This document shows positions 45,412 to 52,858 of a DNA stretch of 61,229 nt, piece after piece; position 1 is the first letter of the stretch; every line of letters starts with the position of its first letter. The notes beneath the pieces were generated by a model. The model was given only the letters and a program-made list of their open reading frames with translations, had not been told where the DNA came from and searched no databases. The DNA lies in the NCBI GenBank assembly GCA_947170465.1, contig CAMVTS010000007.1, forward strand, positions 1-61,229. Direction: 5' to 3'. The stretch is from an uncultured Clostridia bacterium. GTDB taxonomy: Bacteria; Bacillota; Clostridia; Oscillospirales; Acutalibacteraceae. The position numbers were made by a program, and so were the translations under genes.

Positions 45412-47101
45412 GAAAACAACAACGGGGAGCTTCTCCAAGGTGTGGAAGCTCATCACCGTTTTACAGAAGTGCAACGGCAAGGGCGTGATTGGCGGCAAGG
45501 ACGCGCTGATTTCGCCGGCGGCGGCAAAAATTCTCGCGGTCACCGGACTGGTGCTGCTGACCGGCGCCATCGGTCTGGTGGCGTTCTTTACGGAGCCGTT
45601 TATCGCGCAGGCGGTTGAGGTGATGGATATCGCCAAATCGCTGATGCTGATGATGCTGTTGGTGAGCTTTATGCTCTCCGTCAAAAACGTCGTCACGGTG
45701 CTCTATACCGCGGACGACCTCGCCGCGCTGCTGCCCATGCCGTTTTCGGCAAACCAGATTGTCGCCGCCAAGCTCGCGGTCACCCTGCGGTTTCCGCTGG
45801 GTCTGAGCATGGTTGTGCTCAACTCCGTCTGTCTCGGTCTCGGACTGCGTGCCGGAAAGGGCGCGGCGTTTATCGCCGGCACTCTGCTTTCCAGCGTGAT
45901 GATTCCCGTGACCGGTCTGGCGATTGCCGCCTTGCTGGTTGTGGTGGCTTTTCGCGTGTTCGGCTTTATCCGCAACCGCGACATCACAGCGGCGCTCGGC
46001 GGCCTCTTTACGCTGGCAATCACGGTTGCCTATATCATTATCAGCAACCGTCTGAGGAACAACGGTTCCTCTCAGGCAGCCGCCGCGATGACGGCGTTTG
46101 CTTCCGTTTCGGACAGCTTCCCGAATATTTCGTTCATGACGCGCTTTATGGCTGAGGGCAGCGTCCTTTGGCTACTGCTGAGTCTGGCGGTCTCGCTGGC
46201 GGCGATGGCGCTCGCCATGCTGGCGGTCAGGCTGTTCTATCTCTCCACCGCGCTTGCAATGCAGAGCACCGGCACCGGCAAAAAGACAGTTTCCAAGGGT
46301 GCTCTCTCCGGAAAAAAGCAAGCCGACACCGGCAAAGCGCTGTTTTCCTGTGAGGCGAAGCTGACGCGACGGAATCCTGCCTACCTGATTTACGGCTTTG
46401 CCATGACCTTTATCTGGCCGCTGATGATTGTCCTGCCGTTTGTGTTCGGCAATAGTTCCTTTGACGGGATTCTCCGTTTGCCCATCAGCACAGGCGCGTC
46501 GCTGCTCTGCGCCGTTTCGCTCGGTCTGGCGGCTTCCTGCTTTGCCTGCGGCTTCAATAACCTCGCCGTGACCGCGTTTACACGCGAGGGCAGCAATTTC
46601 TCCGCGCTCAAAGCCATGCCGCTGGATTTCAAGGCGTATTACAACAGCAAGCGCAACCTTTCTCTGTTGGTATGCTCGCTCGGCAGCGTGCTCTATATCA
46701 TCATTCTCGGCGTTGTCTGCCTGATGACGGGCTTTATCACCATTCAGAGCAGCTGGACGGTTCTCTGCGGCGCCGTCATTGCCTTTCTGAGCAACATTAT
46801 TATTATCAATTGTATGCTCCTCAAAAACGCCAAAAAGCCCCGGTTTGACTGGGACAGCGAAACCGAGTTTTCCAGAAGGCTGACATGGCTGAACGTCGTG
46901 GCAATCGTCATCGGCACGGTCGCGTTTATCGCGTTTTTCATCGCCCTGTTCGTACCGGCTGCGCTCGGCGAGAATGGCATGATTCTGCCGCTTGCCGCCG
47001 GTATCTTCGTCCTGCTCGCGGCAGCTCTCGCCGCGACTGCCTTCGCCGTCAGCCGCGCGTTTGTCAGAATAGCGGAAAAATCCCTGATGGCAGTGGAATA
47101 A
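45401..47101 (+). CDS. ABC transporter permease (large, 12-helix type)
   Basis: A 566-residue integral membrane protein with about twelve predicted helices in two halves separated by a hydrophilic loop (about 300-325). It matches the form of large single-chain ABC-exporter permeases of Firmicutes. A conserved-looking motif, LYTADDLAALLPMPFSANQIVAAK, lies after the second helix pair, as is usual in that group. It overlaps the upstream gene by 11 nt. The cargo is unknown; drug, peptide or lipid export are all possible. Confidence 0.82.
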   Translation: MMNKKTTTGSFSKVWKLITVLQKCNGKGVIGGKDALISPAAAKILAVTGLVLLTGAIGLVAFFTEPFIAQAVEVMDIAKSLMLMMLLVSFMLSVKNVVTVLYTADDLAALLPMPFSANQIVAAKLAVTLRFPLGLSMVVLNSVCLGLGLRAGKGAAFIAGTLLSSVMIPVTGLAIAALLVVVAFRVFGFIRNRDITAALGGLFTLAITVAYIIISNRLRNNGSSQAAAAMTAFASVSDSFPNISFMTRFMAEGSVLWLLLSLAVSLAAMALAMLAVRLFYLSTALAMQSTGTGKKTVSKGALSGKKQADTGKALFSCEAKLTRRNPAYLIYGFAMTFIWPLMIVLPFVFGNSSFDGILRLPISTGASLLCAVSLGLAASCFACGFNNLAVTAFTREGSNFSALKAMPLDFKAYYNSKRNLSLLVCSLGSVLYIIILGVVCLMTGFITIQSSWTVLCGAVIAFLSNIIIINCMLLKNAKKPRFDWDSETEFSRRLTWLNVVAIVIGTVAFIAFFIALFVPAALGENGMILPLAAGIFVLLAAALAATAFAVSRAFVRIAEKSLMAVE

Positions 47102-47120
47102 TTTTTTTCCGGAGTACCTT

Positions 47121-47155
47121 TTGTCATGATGTTGTCATACTCGGTGTGCTATACT
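47121..47155 (+). promoter_or_regulatory. Pho-box-like promoter, copy 1
   Basis: The direct repeat TTGTCAT-GATG-TTGTCAT (47121-47138) is followed after 11 nt by an extended -10, TGCTATACT (TATACT at 47150-47155). The 7-4-7 layout and the distance to the -10 match the known PhoB box design (CTGTCAT repeats replacing a -35). Nearly the same sequence precedes the gene at 57475 on the minus strand, and a weaker version precedes 49670. Confidence 0.6.
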
Positions 47156-47186
47156 ATAGCCATCAAAGAGAAAAGGAGCCTTCAAA

Positions 47187-47651
47187 ATGAAAAAGATGAC
47201 TGTCAACAACGAATTAACCCTTTCCTATAACGAGCCCTTCACCATCATGACTGCCGGTGAACTGACGAAATACTGCGGCACCGCTAAAAATCACTGGGGC
47301 ATTGCCGATAAGGCAAGCCACAGCCTGTTCATCGTCTCGTGGACAAAACCGGGCTTGCTGAACTTTTTTACCGACGCAAAGACGATTCTGAATCAGATTG
47401 AGCGCTGCATGAAAAGAAATCTCCGCCAATATGACCGCGAGGACAGCTTTATCATCAGCGTCGCCGGCAAGGACGCGCGCGGTATCCGCTTTACCTACGC
47501 TGCAAACGACGTGAACGTGATGCAAATCGGCGAAACCTCCGTGTTCCGCGCGAACAAAAAGTTCTACGTGATTCAGTACGTTTCCCGCGTGGAAGGCGAC
47601 GCGCATAACCGCGGCGTGTATCACAACATCTTAAAGACCGTTACCGTATAA
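47187..47651 (+). CDS. Conserved-looking cytoplasmic protein of unknown function
   Basis: A 154-residue protein without signal peptide or membrane helix. It is an alpha/beta protein with strands such as FIISVAGKDARGIRFTYAAN and KKFYVIQYVSRVEG. I cannot assign a family. AAAGGAG precedes the start. Its promoter carries the Pho-box-like repeat shared with two genes for envelope proteins, which suggests common control. A terminator follows. Confidence 0.65.
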   Translation: MKKMTVNNELTLSYNEPFTIMTAGELTKYCGTAKNHWGIADKASHSLFIVSWTKPGLLNFFTDAKTILNQIERCMKRNLRQYDREDSFIISVAGKDARGIRFTYAANDVNVMQIGETSVFRANKKFYVIQYVSRVEGDAHNRGVYHNILKTVTV

Positions 47652-47655
47652 CACA

Positions 47656-47696
47656 AAACGGCTCGGAACATTTTGAAGTTCTGAGCCGTTTATTAT
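47656..47696 (+). terminator. Intrinsic terminator after the unknown 154-residue gene
   Basis: The long stem AAACGGCTCGGAAC / GTTCTGAGCCGTTT with loop ATTTTGAA is followed by ATTATT. Confidence 0.75.
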
Positions 47697-47765
47697 TGCG
47701 AAAAAATATGGCGGACGCGCGTTATCTATGGTATACTTATTTTGAAAATATAGGGAGGTGGCGTT

Positions 47766-49286
47766 ATGCTCTATACACCATTAACGAAAAAAGCGCTGAT
47801 GATTTCCTTCAACGCGCATAAAAATCAAACGGACAAAAGCGGCATGCCATACGTCTATCATCCGTTTCACCTCGCTGAGCAGATGGACAGCGAATACGCC
47901 GTCTGCGTCGCCCTGCTGCATGATGTGGTTGAGGACACCGACATGACGCTTGAAGATTTGAGAGAAGCAGGCTTTCCGCCGGAGGTCATCGAAGCGCTGG
48001 CGCTGATGACGCATCATGACGGTGTGCCGTATATGGATTATGTCCGCCGGCTCAGCGGCAATCCGCTGGCGAAGCAGGTCAAGCTGGCAGACCTCCGTCA
48101 CAACAGCGACCTCACCCGGCTGGATTATGTAGATGATACAGCCCGTCGGCGCGTCGAAAAATATCAGCAGGCGATAGACTTGCTTACGGGCAAGGTTCCT
48201 GTTCTGCAAGACCGTATCCGCGGCTGCCTGATTGGCGGCGCGGCAGGAGACGCGCTTGGCTATCCGGTGGAATTTATCTCCGAGAGAGAAATTGATAAAA
48301 GATACGGCTCAGGAGGCATTCAGGAATATGAGATGAGCCGTTACAGCCATAAGGCGCTGATTTCCGACGATACCCAGATGACGCTTTTTTCCGCGGCGGC
48401 GGTGGCGGCATGTATTACACGCGCCAACCATCGCGGCATTGCCGCAGACCCGAGGGTTTACGCCAATTTTGCCTATCAGGGCTGGCTAGTCACGCAGGAA
48501 ATGAGCTTTGACGAGGTGCGCAAAGCCGAAAAAGACAATCAGGTTGACATTTGCGCCGGCTTTTTGATGGAGCAGCCAAAATTATATGCCAGAAGAGCGC
48601 CGGGTATCACCTGCCTTTCCGCGCTGCATACCAGAAAGCGGCAGCGCGAGGAAAAAATATACGTCAACAGCTATGTGAAGGATGTTATCAACAATTCCAA
48701 GGGATGCGGCGGCGTGATGCGCGTGGCGCCTGTCGGCATGCTGAATACCGATGATATGGACTTGCTCGACCGGGAGGGCGCTGAGTTTGCCGCCATTACC
48801 CATTGTCATTCTCTGGGGTATATGCCGGGCGCGGTGCTGACGCATGTCGTTCACCGCTGCCTTTACCGCAAGGGTCAGACGCTCCGGGAGATTGTGGAGG
48901 AAGCGCGCGACTCGGTGGCAAGACTGTATGCTGAGGATGAGCATATCGGCACGCTGGTTGATATTATCAACCTTGCTATCGCACTTTCCGAAAACGACGC
49001 GCCTGACCTTCAGAATATTCACGAGCTTGGAGAAGGCTGGATTGCGGAGGAGGCGCTCGCCATCGCGCTTTATTGCTGCCTGCGCTATCCGGACGACTTT
49101 TCAAAGTGCCTTGTCGTCTCCGTCAACCACAAGGGCGACAGCGATTCTACCGGCGCGATTGCCGGCAATATCCTCGGCGCGTGGTCTGGCTATGAAGCGA
49201 TGGACAACAAGTGGAAGCAAAATCTGGAGCTGTCCGATGTGATGCTGGAGTTGGCGGACAGCATTTACGGCGAGGTGAGAAAGTGA
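47766..49286 (+). CDS. Fusion of RelA/SpoT-like HD hydrolase and ADP-ribosylglycohydrolase
   Basis: A 506-residue two-domain protein. Residues about 1-145 form an HD domain like the ppGpp-hydrolase part of SpoT/Mesh1: His in VYHPFHLAEQM, the HD pair in LLHDVVEDTD, and KLADLRHN. Residues about 152-500 form an ADP-ribosylglycohydrolase of the DraG/ARH type: GCLIGGAAGDALGYPVEF, SDDTQMTLF (metal ligands), and NHKGDSDSTGAIAGNILGA with the C-terminal Asp-Ser-Asp metal site. Each half alone is common; the combination suggests an enzyme that clears both an alarmone-type nucleotide and ADP-ribosyl marks (inference). GGAGGTG precedes the ATG, and an extended -10 (TGGTATACT) lies upstream. Confidence 0.88.
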   Translation: MLYTPLTKKALMISFNAHKNQTDKSGMPYVYHPFHLAEQMDSEYAVCVALLHDVVEDTDMTLEDLREAGFPPEVIEALALMTHHDGVPYMDYVRRLSGNPLAKQVKLADLRHNSDLTRLDYVDDTARRRVEKYQQAIDLLTGKVPVLQDRIRGCLIGGAAGDALGYPVEFISEREIDKRYGSGGIQEYEMSRYSHKALISDDTQMTLFSAAAVAACITRANHRGIAADPRVYANFAYQGWLVTQEMSFDEVRKAEKDNQVDICAGFLMEQPKLYARRAPGITCLSALHTRKRQREEKIYVNSYVKDVINNSKGCGGVMRVAPVGMLNTDDMDLLDREGAEFAAITHCHSLGYMPGAVLTHVVHRCLYRKGQTLREIVEEARDSVARLYAEDEHIGTLVDIINLAIALSENDAPDLQNIHELGEGWIAEEALAIALYCCLRYPDDFSKCLVVSVNHKGDSDSTGAIAGNILGAWSGYEAMDNKWKQNLELSDVMLELADSIYGEVRK

Positions 49287-49510
49287 AGCTGTTTAGACGT
49301 TTTTCGTCCGCGGAATTTGACAAACCGGCGTTTCCTCCCGAAACTCATGACGCGGTGATTCGCAGCTCCATCTGCACCGGCGAAAAGGTCGCCGGCTTCA
49401 GGAACAAAAAGGACGGCAATTTCACCGAGGTCATGCTGATTCGTTCGGACAAGGACTTGGAGGAGTTCAAGACGCGGTACCATGTCACAACCATCAAAAC
49501 AATCTATTGA
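49283..49510 (+). CDS. Small protein coupled to the HD-ADP-ribosylglycohydrolase gene
   Basis: A 75-residue soluble protein (starting KLFRRFSSAEFDK; GFRNKKDGNFTEVMLIR in the middle). The GTG start overlaps the stop of the preceding gene (GTGA) and is preceded by GAGGTGA, so translation is coupled. No family is recognised. By position it may assist or regulate the fusion enzyme. A terminator follows. Confidence 0.65.
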   Translation: MKLFRRFSSAEFDKPAFPPETHDAVIRSSICTGEKVAGFRNKKDGNFTEVMLIRSDKDLEEFKTRYHVTTIKTIY

Positions 49511-49515
49511 CAGCG

Positions 49516-49548
49516 TTCCCCACAGCCGGCACTGTGGGGAAAATTTTT
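49516..49548 (+). terminator. Intrinsic terminator
   Basis: The stem TTCCCCACAG / CTGTGGGGAA with loop CCGGCA is followed by AATTTTTTG. Confidence 0.8.
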
Positions 49549-49573
49549 TGAAAAATTCGGATTTTCTCGTTTT

Positions 49574-49608
49574 TTGTCAGGGTTTTGTTGTACTGTGTTT
49601 GCTATACT
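49574..49608 (+). promoter_or_regulatory. Pho-box-like promoter, copy 2 (weaker)
   Basis: TTGTCAG-GGTT-TTGTTGT (49574-49591), then 11 nt, then TGCTATACT (TATACT at 49603-49608). Spacing is identical to the copies at 47121 and 57535; the second half-site has two mismatches. Confidence 0.5.
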
Positions 49609-49669
49609 AAGCTTGTAAAAAACAAAGCAATCAAAATGAAATCAACAAAATGAAAAAGGAGAAATCATC

Positions 49670-50425
49670 ATGAAAAAGACCATCATCATTCCTGCAATCA
49701 TCGCTGTTATTGCCGCAACGGCTTCCGCATTCGCCATGACCGCCTGCAATCCTTCCGTTGCTCAGTCCGCCGCCAAAATCGTGGCGGCGACTCCCGTCAA
49801 GAAGGCAATCGAAGTTGTGACCCAGAAGCCGACCAGTGTTCCCACTACTGCACCGACTACCGCCGCACCGACCACTGCGCCTGCTACGCAGGCTTCCAAA
49901 AAGGCTCCCATTCAGGAAAAGAAGGAAAATCCGGCTCCCAAAAAGGCTCCCGTTCAGGAAAAGAAGGAAAATCCGGCTCCCAAGACCGATGCCGAGAAGG
50001 TTTATGCTGCCGCCAAGGAAGCCGTTGCCAAGTGCACCAACGAGGGCATGACCAAGGAGCAGAAGCTCAGAGCGGCTTTCGATTACCTCAAGAACAATTA
50101 CATGGAAGGCATTCGCCGCAGCGACTACAGAGAGATGGACTGGCCGGTGGTTTACGGCACGGATATGCTCATCAACGGCAAGGGCGACTGCTTCAGCTAT
50201 GGCGCTTCCTTCGCGTACATGGCAAAGGCGATCGGCTGCTCCGACTGCTACGCCTGCAACAGCGGCGGACACGGCTGGGCTGAGGTCGAGGGCAAAATCT
50301 ACGACCCCGAATGGAGCAAGCACAGCACCAACTACTCCTACTTCGGCATGAGCTACGACGAGCCCTGCGACGTTCCCTACAAGGGCGCGCTCGGTTCCGC
50401 CGGCTGGATGCACGTCGCGGTTTGA
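49670..50425 (+). CDS. Transglutaminase-like lipoprotein
   Basis: A 251-residue exported protein. The signal ends in FAMTAC, an acceptable lipobox with the Cys near residue 26. Then comes a Thr/Pro/Ala-rich linker (about 50-75) and a duplicated 14-residue Lys/Glu/Pro unit (KKAPIQEKKENPAP and KKAPVQEKKENPAP). The C-terminal domain (about 105-251) is transglutaminase-like, with the Cys in GKGDCFSYGASFAYMAKAIG, the His in GGHGWAEVEG and the Asp in IYDPEW forming the expected Cys-His-Asp triad. Such bacterial domains act as cysteine proteases, amidases or cross-linkers at the cell surface; which one is unknown. The promoter carries the Pho-box-like repeat. Confidence 0.82.
   Translation: MKKTIIIPAIIAVIAATASAFAMTACNPSVAQSAAKIVAATPVKKAIEVVTQKPTSVPTTAPTTAAPTTAPATQASKKAPIQEKKENPAPKKAPVQEKKENPAPKTDAEKVYAAAKEAVAKCTNEGMTKEQKLRAAFDYLKNNYMEGIRRSDYREMDWPVVYGTDMLINGKGDCFSYGASFAYMAKAIGCSDCYACNSGGHGWAEVEGKIYDPEWSKHSTNYSYFGMSYDEPCDVPYKGALGSAGWMHVAV
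49896..49979 (+). repeat. Two tandem 42-bp units inside the transglutaminase-like gene
   Basis: Units 49896-49937 and 49938-49979 differ at only one or two positions and encode the duplicated 14-residue Lys/Glu/Pro linker. Near-identity of DNA points to a recent duplication; copy number may vary between strains. Confidence 0.85.
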
Positions 50426-50464
50426 TATATTATACTATCTGACAACTCACAATTACCCACTGAA

Positions 50465-50492
50465 AAACGGACGTGTTGCCACGTCCGTTTGG
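50465..50492. terminator. Bidirectional terminator between convergent genes
   Basis: The stem AAACGGACGTG / CACGTCCGTTT with loop TTGC lies between the transglutaminase-like and CotH-dockerin stop codons, with A/T runs on both sides. Confidence 0.8.
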
Positions 50493-50493
50493 T

Positions 50494-51933
50494 TTACTTT
50501 ACGCCGGTTTTGCCGACGGGTGACGTCACCTCGTAGCCTGCGAGGTACATCTGGATTTCGGTCGCGTCTGCAATGCTCATTTTCTCACCGCGAACGCTGC
50601 CGCGCAGTTCGATTTCACCGTCCGGATCGTCCTCCAGCTCGCTGAGCAGCCTTTGCAGCAGCGTCACGTCCTCAATGCTGACAGCGCCGCTGCCGTCGCA
50701 GTCGCCGACGGTGTAGTACAGTTCGTTAATCTTGAAATAATCGTCCAGCCACGCAGAGCGCGTCTGTCCCCATTCAAGGAGGTAATCGACGTTTTCCTGA
50801 TAGGTGGGGAAGGGCGGCATCATGACGTTGATTGCGTAGTAGATGCGCCAGCCCGCTTCCTTGTAGTTGCGCGCAAATACGTCGCCATACGTGTCAATCA
50901 GTTGTTCCGCTCTGCCGCCTTCGACAAACAGGCTGCGGAAATAATCCGCGTGACGCGCGTACTCGCGGCGGATTTCCAGATTGAACCAGTCGTAGGTGCA
51001 CAGCTTGGCGTAGTACAGCTTGTCGTTGATGTGCAGTCCTTCCGGAAGAATACAAATCGCGGAACGCGGTGAGAAGTCCTTGTTGATGTTGCCCATTGTC
51101 AGGTCATAGTCCCACGGAGGTCCTGCGTGGAATTTGCCGCCTCTGTAGTAGAAATACACGGAGCTGAAATCGAAGTCGTTCGTCTTGAGGAACTCGTTGA
51201 GCACGTAGTACTTGACGAAGGACGGCATGTCTATGATTTCCTCCATGCGTTCACGGTCGCCGCTGGCAACCGCGTCGTCGAGCTTGTCAATCAGGGTTTT
51301 GATATTCGCCTGCATGGCTTCATCCGGCTCGTCCGGGTCGTTCACGCCAAAGCGCAGACCGCTCTTGCTGGTGATGTAGGTGGTGCCCTCGTCAACACGG
51401 CTGCGCTCATATTCCAGCGTAAATTCACCGCTTTTATCATCGATATCCGCCTTTACCGGCGTCATCAGCGTGTAACAGCCGCGGAAGGTGCCGTCCAGCC
51501 ACAGCTCCACGTAACGCTGACGGGAGGTGTTCTCGATGCCCAGCTCATTCGCCATTTCAAAGGCGAGGTAGTTGCGCAGGAAGGTCGGGTCAAAGGCGTT
51601 GGCGAGCAGTACCCATTTTTTGCTCTTGCCCATGCCGAGCAAGTCCTGCTTTTTGTCAAACTTGAAGGTAAAGGGCTTTTTTGCCACCATGGCGGTGCTG
51701 TTTCCTCTCACCTTGACAACCATGTCCTTGTCAATCACGGTGTCCTCGCTGTCGGTGATGACGACGTGGCCGTTGACGTAGCCGTCCTCTTTCTTGAGCG
51801 AGGTACCGTTGCCGTCGGCGGTGGTGATGTAAATTTTCGGCACCTCCGCTTTTTCGGTTTCGGCTGCGGAGACAAGGGGAACGGCGCACACTAGCATGGC
51901 GCAGGCGAGCAGGATGGCAAGTATTTGTTTCAT
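50494..51933 (-). CDS. Secreted CotH-family protein with C-terminal dockerin
   Basis: A 479-residue exported protein. Residues 1-23 are a signal peptide. Residues about 33-385 are a CotH kinase-like domain: VKVRGNSTAMVAKKPFTFKF (ATP-binding part), KWVLLANAFDPTFLRNYLAFE, and GPPWDYDLTMGN with the catalytic/metal Asp residues. CotH of Bacillus phosphorylates spore-coat proteins, and CotH-dockerin fusions are known in cellulosome-type bacteria. Residues about 413-470 are a dockerin whose second segment is degenerate: the first has DCDGSGAVSIED, but the second (GSVRGEKMSIAD) lacks the Asp/Asn residues of the calcium loop. It lies 5 nt behind trmO. Confidence 0.88.
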   Translation of the reverse strand: MKQILAILLACAMLVCAVPLVSAAETEKAEVPKIYITTADGNGTSLKKEDGYVNGHVVITDSEDTVIDKDMVVKVRGNSTAMVAKKPFTFKFDKKQDLLGMGKSKKWVLLANAFDPTFLRNYLAFEMANELGIENTSRQRYVELWLDGTFRGCYTLMTPVKADIDDKSGEFTLEYERSRVDEGTTYITSKSGLRFGVNDPDEPDEAMQANIKTLIDKLDDAVASGDRERMEEIIDMPSFVKYYVLNEFLKTNDFDFSSVYFYYRGGKFHAGPPWDYDLTMGNINKDFSPRSAICILPEGLHINDKLYYAKLCTYDWFNLEIRREYARHADYFRSLFVEGGRAEQLIDTYGDVFARNYKEAGWRIYYAINVMMPPFPTYQENVDYLLEWGQTRSAWLDDYFKINELYYTVGDCDGSGAVSIEDVTLLQRLLSELEDDPDGEIELRGSVRGEKMSIADATEIQMYLAGYEVTSPVGKTGVK

Positions 51934-51938
51934 TGCGT

Positions 51939-52619
51939 TTACTCCTTGTGAATTTTTTCAGCAGAAAGGACGGTGACGGTGCTGTTTGCCACCCTGAAGC
52001 GCACGTCATAGCCGGCGTAGGCAAAGCCGTATACGCGCTGCGGGTCGTCCTGATAGCCCGGTCTGGGGTCATAGGAGAGCGCTTCGTGCAGGGCGGCAAG
52101 CTGTGTTTCGTTAAAGAGCGCCGCCACCTCCGGCGGCATTGTCACGCGGAGCGGTTCTGTCGAGCCGTAGCTGCCGCCCTTTGCGCTGGGAACGCTGTCG
52201 GCAAAGGGGAGATAGGGCTTGATGTCCAGAATCGCCGTGCCGTTCATCAAATCGGCGCCGGCAACGGTCAGCACCATGCCGCGTTCGCCGTCCGGTTTGG
52301 CGGAAATCAGCTTCACGCGCGTCAGTCCGATGGGATTCGGACGGTTGGGAGAACGCGTGGCGAATACGCCGGCGCGCTTGTTGCCGCCAAGCTTCGGCGG
52401 TCTCACCGTCGGCGACCAGCTGCGCTTGCCCATCGGGTCAAACAGCCAGATCAGCCACAGGTACTCAAACGTCTCGATTCCCCTGAACGCCTCCGGCTGG
52501 CGAAAGTCGGGCTCCATCACGATTTCCGAGAGCAGATGCTCCGACATGCCGCTCTGACGCGGCAGCCCGAATTTGGTCGGGAAATCATTGTAAATCCGCG
52601 CGATGGGTTCAAACTCCAC
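51939..52619 (-). CDS. trmO: tRNA (N6-threonylcarbamoyladenosine37-N6)-methyltransferase
   Basis: A 226-residue TrmO/TsaA (UPF0066) protein that methylates t6A37 in tRNA-Thr using S-adenosylmethionine. It begins MEFEPIARIYNDFPTKFGLPRQ. It has FEYLWLIWLFD, the signature GVFATRSPNRPNPIGLTRVKL (about 105-125), and LDIKPYLPFADS, all diagnostic, followed by the usual C-terminal domain. It has a good promoter, and the CotH-dockerin gene follows 5 nt later, so a housekeeping tRNA gene and a secreted kinase-like protein share a transcript. Confidence 0.94.
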   Translation of the reverse strand: MEFEPIARIYNDFPTKFGLPRQSGMSEHLLSEIVMEPDFRQPEAFRGIETFEYLWLIWLFDPMGKRSWSPTVRPPKLGGNKRAGVFATRSPNRPNPIGLTRVKLISAKPDGERGMVLTVAGADLMNGTAILDIKPYLPFADSVPSAKGGSYGSTEPLRVTMPPEVAALFNETQLAALHEALSYDPRPGYQDDPQRVYGFAYAGYDVRFRVANSTVTVLSAEKIHKE

Positions 52620-52649
52620 GCCGTCACATCCTTGTAATTTGCTGTGTAT

Positions 52650-52678
52650 AGTATACCATTCTATCGAATAAATTGCAA
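52650..52678 (-). promoter_or_regulatory. Sigma-A promoter for trmO and the CotH-dockerin gene
   Basis: On the minus strand TTGCAA (52673-52678), 17 nt spacer, extended -10 TGGTATACT (TATACT at 52650-52655), about 31 nt before the trmO start. Confidence 0.7.
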
Positions 52679-52695
52679 TCCTAAAATTATTCCGG

Positions 52696-52724
52696 TTGAC
52701 CTGAGGCTGGTTTTTGTGTAAAAT
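52696..52724 (+). promoter_or_regulatory. Sigma-A promoter for the TIR remnant and deaminase-SLOG gene
   Basis: TTGACC (52696-52701), 17 nt spacer, TAAAAT (52719-52724), about 45 nt before the start codon of the TIR remnant. Confidence 0.7.
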
Positions 52725-52769
52725 GAATGTAAGAACAGATATCTTTTTCGAAGGGGCAGGAGAAAAGAC

Positions 52770-52811
52770 ATGAGTAAACCGGCAGATGTTTTTATCAGCT
52801 ATAAGTCATAA
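52770..52811 (+). pseudogene. Remnant of a TIR-domain gene (first 13 codons)
   Basis: An ATG preceded by GGAGAAAAGAC opens the peptide MSKPADVFISYKS and then a TAA stop. DVFISYKS is the characteristic first beta-strand and BB-side start of bacterial TIR domains, where a domain of about 130 residues should follow. The rest is missing, and only 47 nt separate the stop from the next gene, so an internal deletion probably removed the body of the gene while keeping promoter, ribosome binding site and start. Confidence 0.7.
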
Positions 52812-52858
52812 TCAATAAGAGACAAGAAAGAAAAGCTGTTATAAGAGGAATCACCGAG

